Positions 6,721-8,707 of a DNA stretch of 8,707 bases are shown here, piece after piece (the stretch's first letter is position 1; every line of letters begins with the position of its first letter). The notes under the pieces were generated by a model. It was given only the letters and a program-made list of their open reading frames with translations, made no database searches and had not been told where the DNA came from. The position numbers and the translations under genes are program-made. Source of the stretch: an uncultured delta proteobacterium (GTDB lineage Bacteria; Myxococcota_A; Bradymonadia; REDH01). The stretch covers positions 1 through 8,707 of the forward strand of contig CAIWGR010000383.1 of the NCBI GenBank assembly GCA_903912275.1, in the 5' to 3' direction.

Positions 6721-6931
6721 CGCACCTTGCTGAGTAACGCTGCGCTGCAGTCGACCCGACCACACAGGCCGACGAGGCCCATGCGATGCGTAGACGATTC
6801 GGCGGTCCTGTAAAGGTATCACAGCGACACCCCACTTTCAACTTTGCTCGACGCGGGGTAACCAGTGGTTGCAGCCTCGGTGGTCCGCACGACCCGCCGA
6901 GCGCGGCGGCACTTTCAGGATCGACGCTCGC
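6721..6931. other. Divergent intergenic region between phosphatase and kinase
   Basis: This 211-bp gap would hold promoters for both signalling genes. I found no convincing sigma-70-type pair in either direction. It contains a short GC-rich inverted repeat at 6894-6909. If the phosphatase used the GTG at 6822, about half of the gap would be coding. Confidence 0.4.
6894..6909 (+). promoter_or_regulatory. GC-rich inverted repeat upstream of the kinase start
   Basis: CCGCCG and CGGCGG flank the 4-base loop AGCG, giving a perfect 6-bp stem that ends 22 bases before GTG 6932. It would lie in the kinase leader, just ahead of the AGGA ribosome-binding site. In such GC-rich DNA a stem this short can arise by chance. 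Confidence 0.25.
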
Positions 6932-8707
6932 GTGGCTGACGCCCAAAAATACATCGACCAGCTCGACGCCGGTGAGATCCTCAAGGGGACCTACCGCATC
7001 GGCAAGATGCTCGGAGAGGGTGGCGCAGGCGTCGTCTATCAGGCGGAGCACACCAGCCTAGGCCACCTCGTGGCCATCAAGACGCTCTTCGGAAAGCTTG
7101 CGCGTAACTCCGACACGCGGGGCCGCTTCCTCGAAGAGGGGATCATCCAGGCCAATCTCGTCCACCCCAACATTGTCCGCGTGACCGACACTATCAACGA
7201 GGGCGGCGTCACGGCCATTGTGATGGAGTATGTGGATGGTCCGAGCCTCGACCACTACCTACGCCGGCTCGAACGGCTGCTGTCGGAGACGGAGGCCTGT
7301 CAGATCATCTGTGCGGTGCTCGACGCCATGGCGCTCGCCCATGCAGAGGGTGTTGTCCACCGCGATCTCAAACCAGCGAACATCATGATGGCGCGGGTCG
7401 GAGGCGGAATGCAGCCGCGGGTGACCGATTTCGGCATCGCCAAGCTGCTCAGCAGCCAGGGGCGGACGGCGACGGGCACCACGATGGGGACGCTCTACTA
7501 CATCTCGCCCGAGCAGCTCGCGAGCGCCAAGACGGTCGATGGCCGCGCCGATATCTACTCGCTGGGCTGCACGCTCTACGAGATGCTGACGCTGCAGCCG
7601 CCCTACCCCCTGAACACCGACTTTGCGGTGATGATGGCCCATCTCCACGAGGCGGTTCCGGACCCTCGGGCCGTCCGGCCGGAGCTGTCGTCGGAGGTGA
7701 CTGCGGTCGTCATGAAGGCCATGGCGAAGGATCCCGAGGAGCGGTTCACGAACTGCAGCGAGATGCGTGAGGCGTTGCTGCTGACGCTCGGCGGAGGAGG
7801 GGCGCCCGCGCTCCGGCGCGGCATCGCCGCTGCGCCGCAGGTGGGGCCGCTGACAGCCTCTCGGCTGCGGCCGCAGGAGATGACGCAGGGGTCGGGCGAT
7901 GCCTCCAGCACGCAGACACCGGCGGCGCCTGTTTCGCCCGGCGGCGAGACCATGGAGATGCGTCAGCAGAGCGAGGCGACCGTGGGGCCCCGTGTGAGTC
8001 GTCGCCTGGCGCCGGCAGCGCCGCCGATGGGCCGCATCACAGCGTTGCCCGTGGCCGAGCCTGCCTCGCCGAAGGTGCAGCGGGCGGTGTGGGCGGTCAT
8101 CGCGGCCGGGGCGCTCGTTCTCCTCGGCGTCGTATGGGCTGGGCGCCGGCCGGAGGAGCCCAAGCCCGCAGCCGTCGAGGGCGCTGTCCTGGCCGCCGGG
8201 GCTCCCAGCGCAGGGCCAGCCGTTGCGGCTGCGCCTGCAGAGGCGGAGGTAGACCTCAAGCGGTGCCGAGGCGCTGTGGACCGCTGGAAGGCAGAGATGG
8301 CGCTCCCGCAGGCTGCCGAACTCGACAGCGTGATGCTCTCCCTCACCGCCCTCTCCGAGCGGTGCCCTCCCCTGCTTCGGAAGCAGGCGGCGGGGGTCCG
8401 ATTCGACAGCCAGCTCGCCGAACTCGATGCCGAACTGCTCAAGGCGATGCAGTTTTACGGACGGGGGCGGGTAGCACTTCGCGACGGCTCCGATCCCTGC
8501 ACCGACGCGACGATGACGGCAACGCAGGTGGTGCGGTCGCTCGATCGGTTGACGGAGGCGTTCGGCAGTTCGCTGCTGCTTGAGTACGAGCGGGCGATAC
8601 TGGAGCCGCGCCAGCAGGAGCTGACCGCCTTTGCGGCCCGTCTGCGCGAGGAGTTTCCTGCCTGTTCGCTCCCTGCGCTACCCGTCGATGCGGCAGCTGC
8701 CGCGCCG
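6932..8707 (+). CDS. Hanks-type Ser/Thr protein kinase, single-pass membrane protein, 3' end outside window
   Basis: The frame begins at GTG 6932 and is open for 592 codons to the window edge. Residues 21-285 form a complete PknB-like kinase domain: glycine loop GEGGAGVVY (28-36), ATP-anchoring Lys50 in VAIK, paired Glu69, hinge MEY (98-100), catalytic loop HRDLKPAN (143-150, Asp145), DFG (166-168), a Thr-rich activation loop (Thr179, 181, 183, 184, 187) and SPEQ (192-195) for the APE motif. Residues 286-380 are a Pro/Ala/Gln-rich linker. Residues 385-403 are one membrane span followed by Arg-Arg. Residues 404-592 would lie outside the cytoplasm: an Ala/Pro-rich stalk to about 440, then a helical segment with Cys445, 478, 523 and 578. 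I recognise no PASTA, TPR or other sensor domain there. AGGA at 6917-6920, 11 bases upstream, and the proximity of the kinase domain support this start. It probably works opposite the divergent PP2C phosphatase. Confidence 0.95.
   Translation, partial: MADAQKYIDQLDAGEILKGTYRIGKMLGEGGAGVVYQAEHTSLGHLVAIKTLFGKLARNSDTRGRFLEEGIIQANLVHPNIVRVTDTINEGGVTAIVMEYVDGPSLDHYLRRLERLLSETEACQIICAVLDAMALAHAEGVVHRDLKPANIMMARVGGGMQPRVTDFGIAKLLSSQGRTATGTTMGTLYYISPEQLASAKTVDGRADIYSLGCTLYEMLTLQPPYPLNTDFAVMMAHLHEAVPDPRAVRPELSSEVTAVVMKAMAKDPEERFTNCSEMREALLLTLGGGGAPALRRGIAAAPQVGPLTASRLRPQEMTQGSGDASSTQTPAAPVSPGGETMEMRQQSEATVGPRVSRRLAPAAPPMGRITALPVAEPASPKVQRAVWAVIAAGALVLLGVVWAGRRPEEPKPAAVEGAVLAAGAPSAGPAVAAAPAEAEVDLKRCRGAVDRWKAEMALPQAAELDSVMLSLTALSERCPPLLRKQAAGVRFDSQLAELDAELLKAMQFYGRGRVALRDGSDPCTDATMTATQVVRSLDRLTEAFGSSLLLEYERAILEPRQQELTAFAARLREEFPACSLPALPVDAAAAAP

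Noticed and set aside
5695..6813. A 372-codon plus-strand frame opposite the phosphatase.
   Set aside because: The minus-strand frame has all PP2C motifs and a membrane anchor. The plus-strand product matches nothing and reflects GC-rich codon bias.
7058..8442. Minus-strand frames opposite the kinase (7058-7255, 7259-7648, 7603-7953, 7963-8442).
   Set aside because: The plus-strand kinase frame is continuous with intact catalytic motifs. The antisense products are biased in composition and lack recognisable domains.

Overview
The window is GC-rich, gene-dense DNA from a bacterium that looks like a member of the Myxococcota or Bradymonadota group (the former Deltaproteobacteria). The evidence is a giant lipoprotein built from 'Myxococcus cysteine-rich repeat'/DUF4215-type units, MopE-like Asp/Cys motifs, and a Hanks-type Ser/Thr kinase beside a PP2C phosphatase. 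The genus cannot be read from the sequence.

Left half, minus strand (1-4308): one uninterrupted reading frame of 1436 codons enters through the left edge and starts at 4308. It encodes a lipoprotein signal peptide, a Ser/Gly/Asp/Thr-rich tether, two MopE-like motifs, and then 32 complete cysteine-rich repeats plus the start of a 33rd. The repeats come in two sizes, 31 residues with 4 Cys and 45 residues with 6 Cys. From residue 505 onward they follow the strict order long-long-short-short-short. This makes a 183-residue (549-bp) super-repeat that recurs at exact spacing five full times and is entering a sixth at the edge. Upstream of the gene is a candidate sigma-70-type promoter (perfect TTGACA) with a 12-bp perfect palindrome at its -10/start-site end.

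Centre (4445-5588): a TalC-type transaldolase (minus) and a pterin-4a-carbinolamine dehydratase (plus, GTG start) diverge from a 202-bp gap. The transaldolase ribosome-binding site lies in the 3' arm of a small inverted repeat.

Right half (5593-8707): a PP2C Ser/Thr phosphatase with one C-terminal membrane anchor (minus) ends 4 bp from the dehydratase stop, tail to tail. It diverges from a Hanks-type Ser/Thr kinase with one membrane span and an unrecognised four-cysteine outer domain (plus), which runs off the right edge. The kinase and phosphatase are probably an antagonistic pair acting at the inner membrane. Nothing in the sequence links them to the repeat lipoprotein. No tRNA, rRNA, CRISPR array, insertion sequence or phage gene was seen, and there is no gene-free stretch longer than 300 bases.
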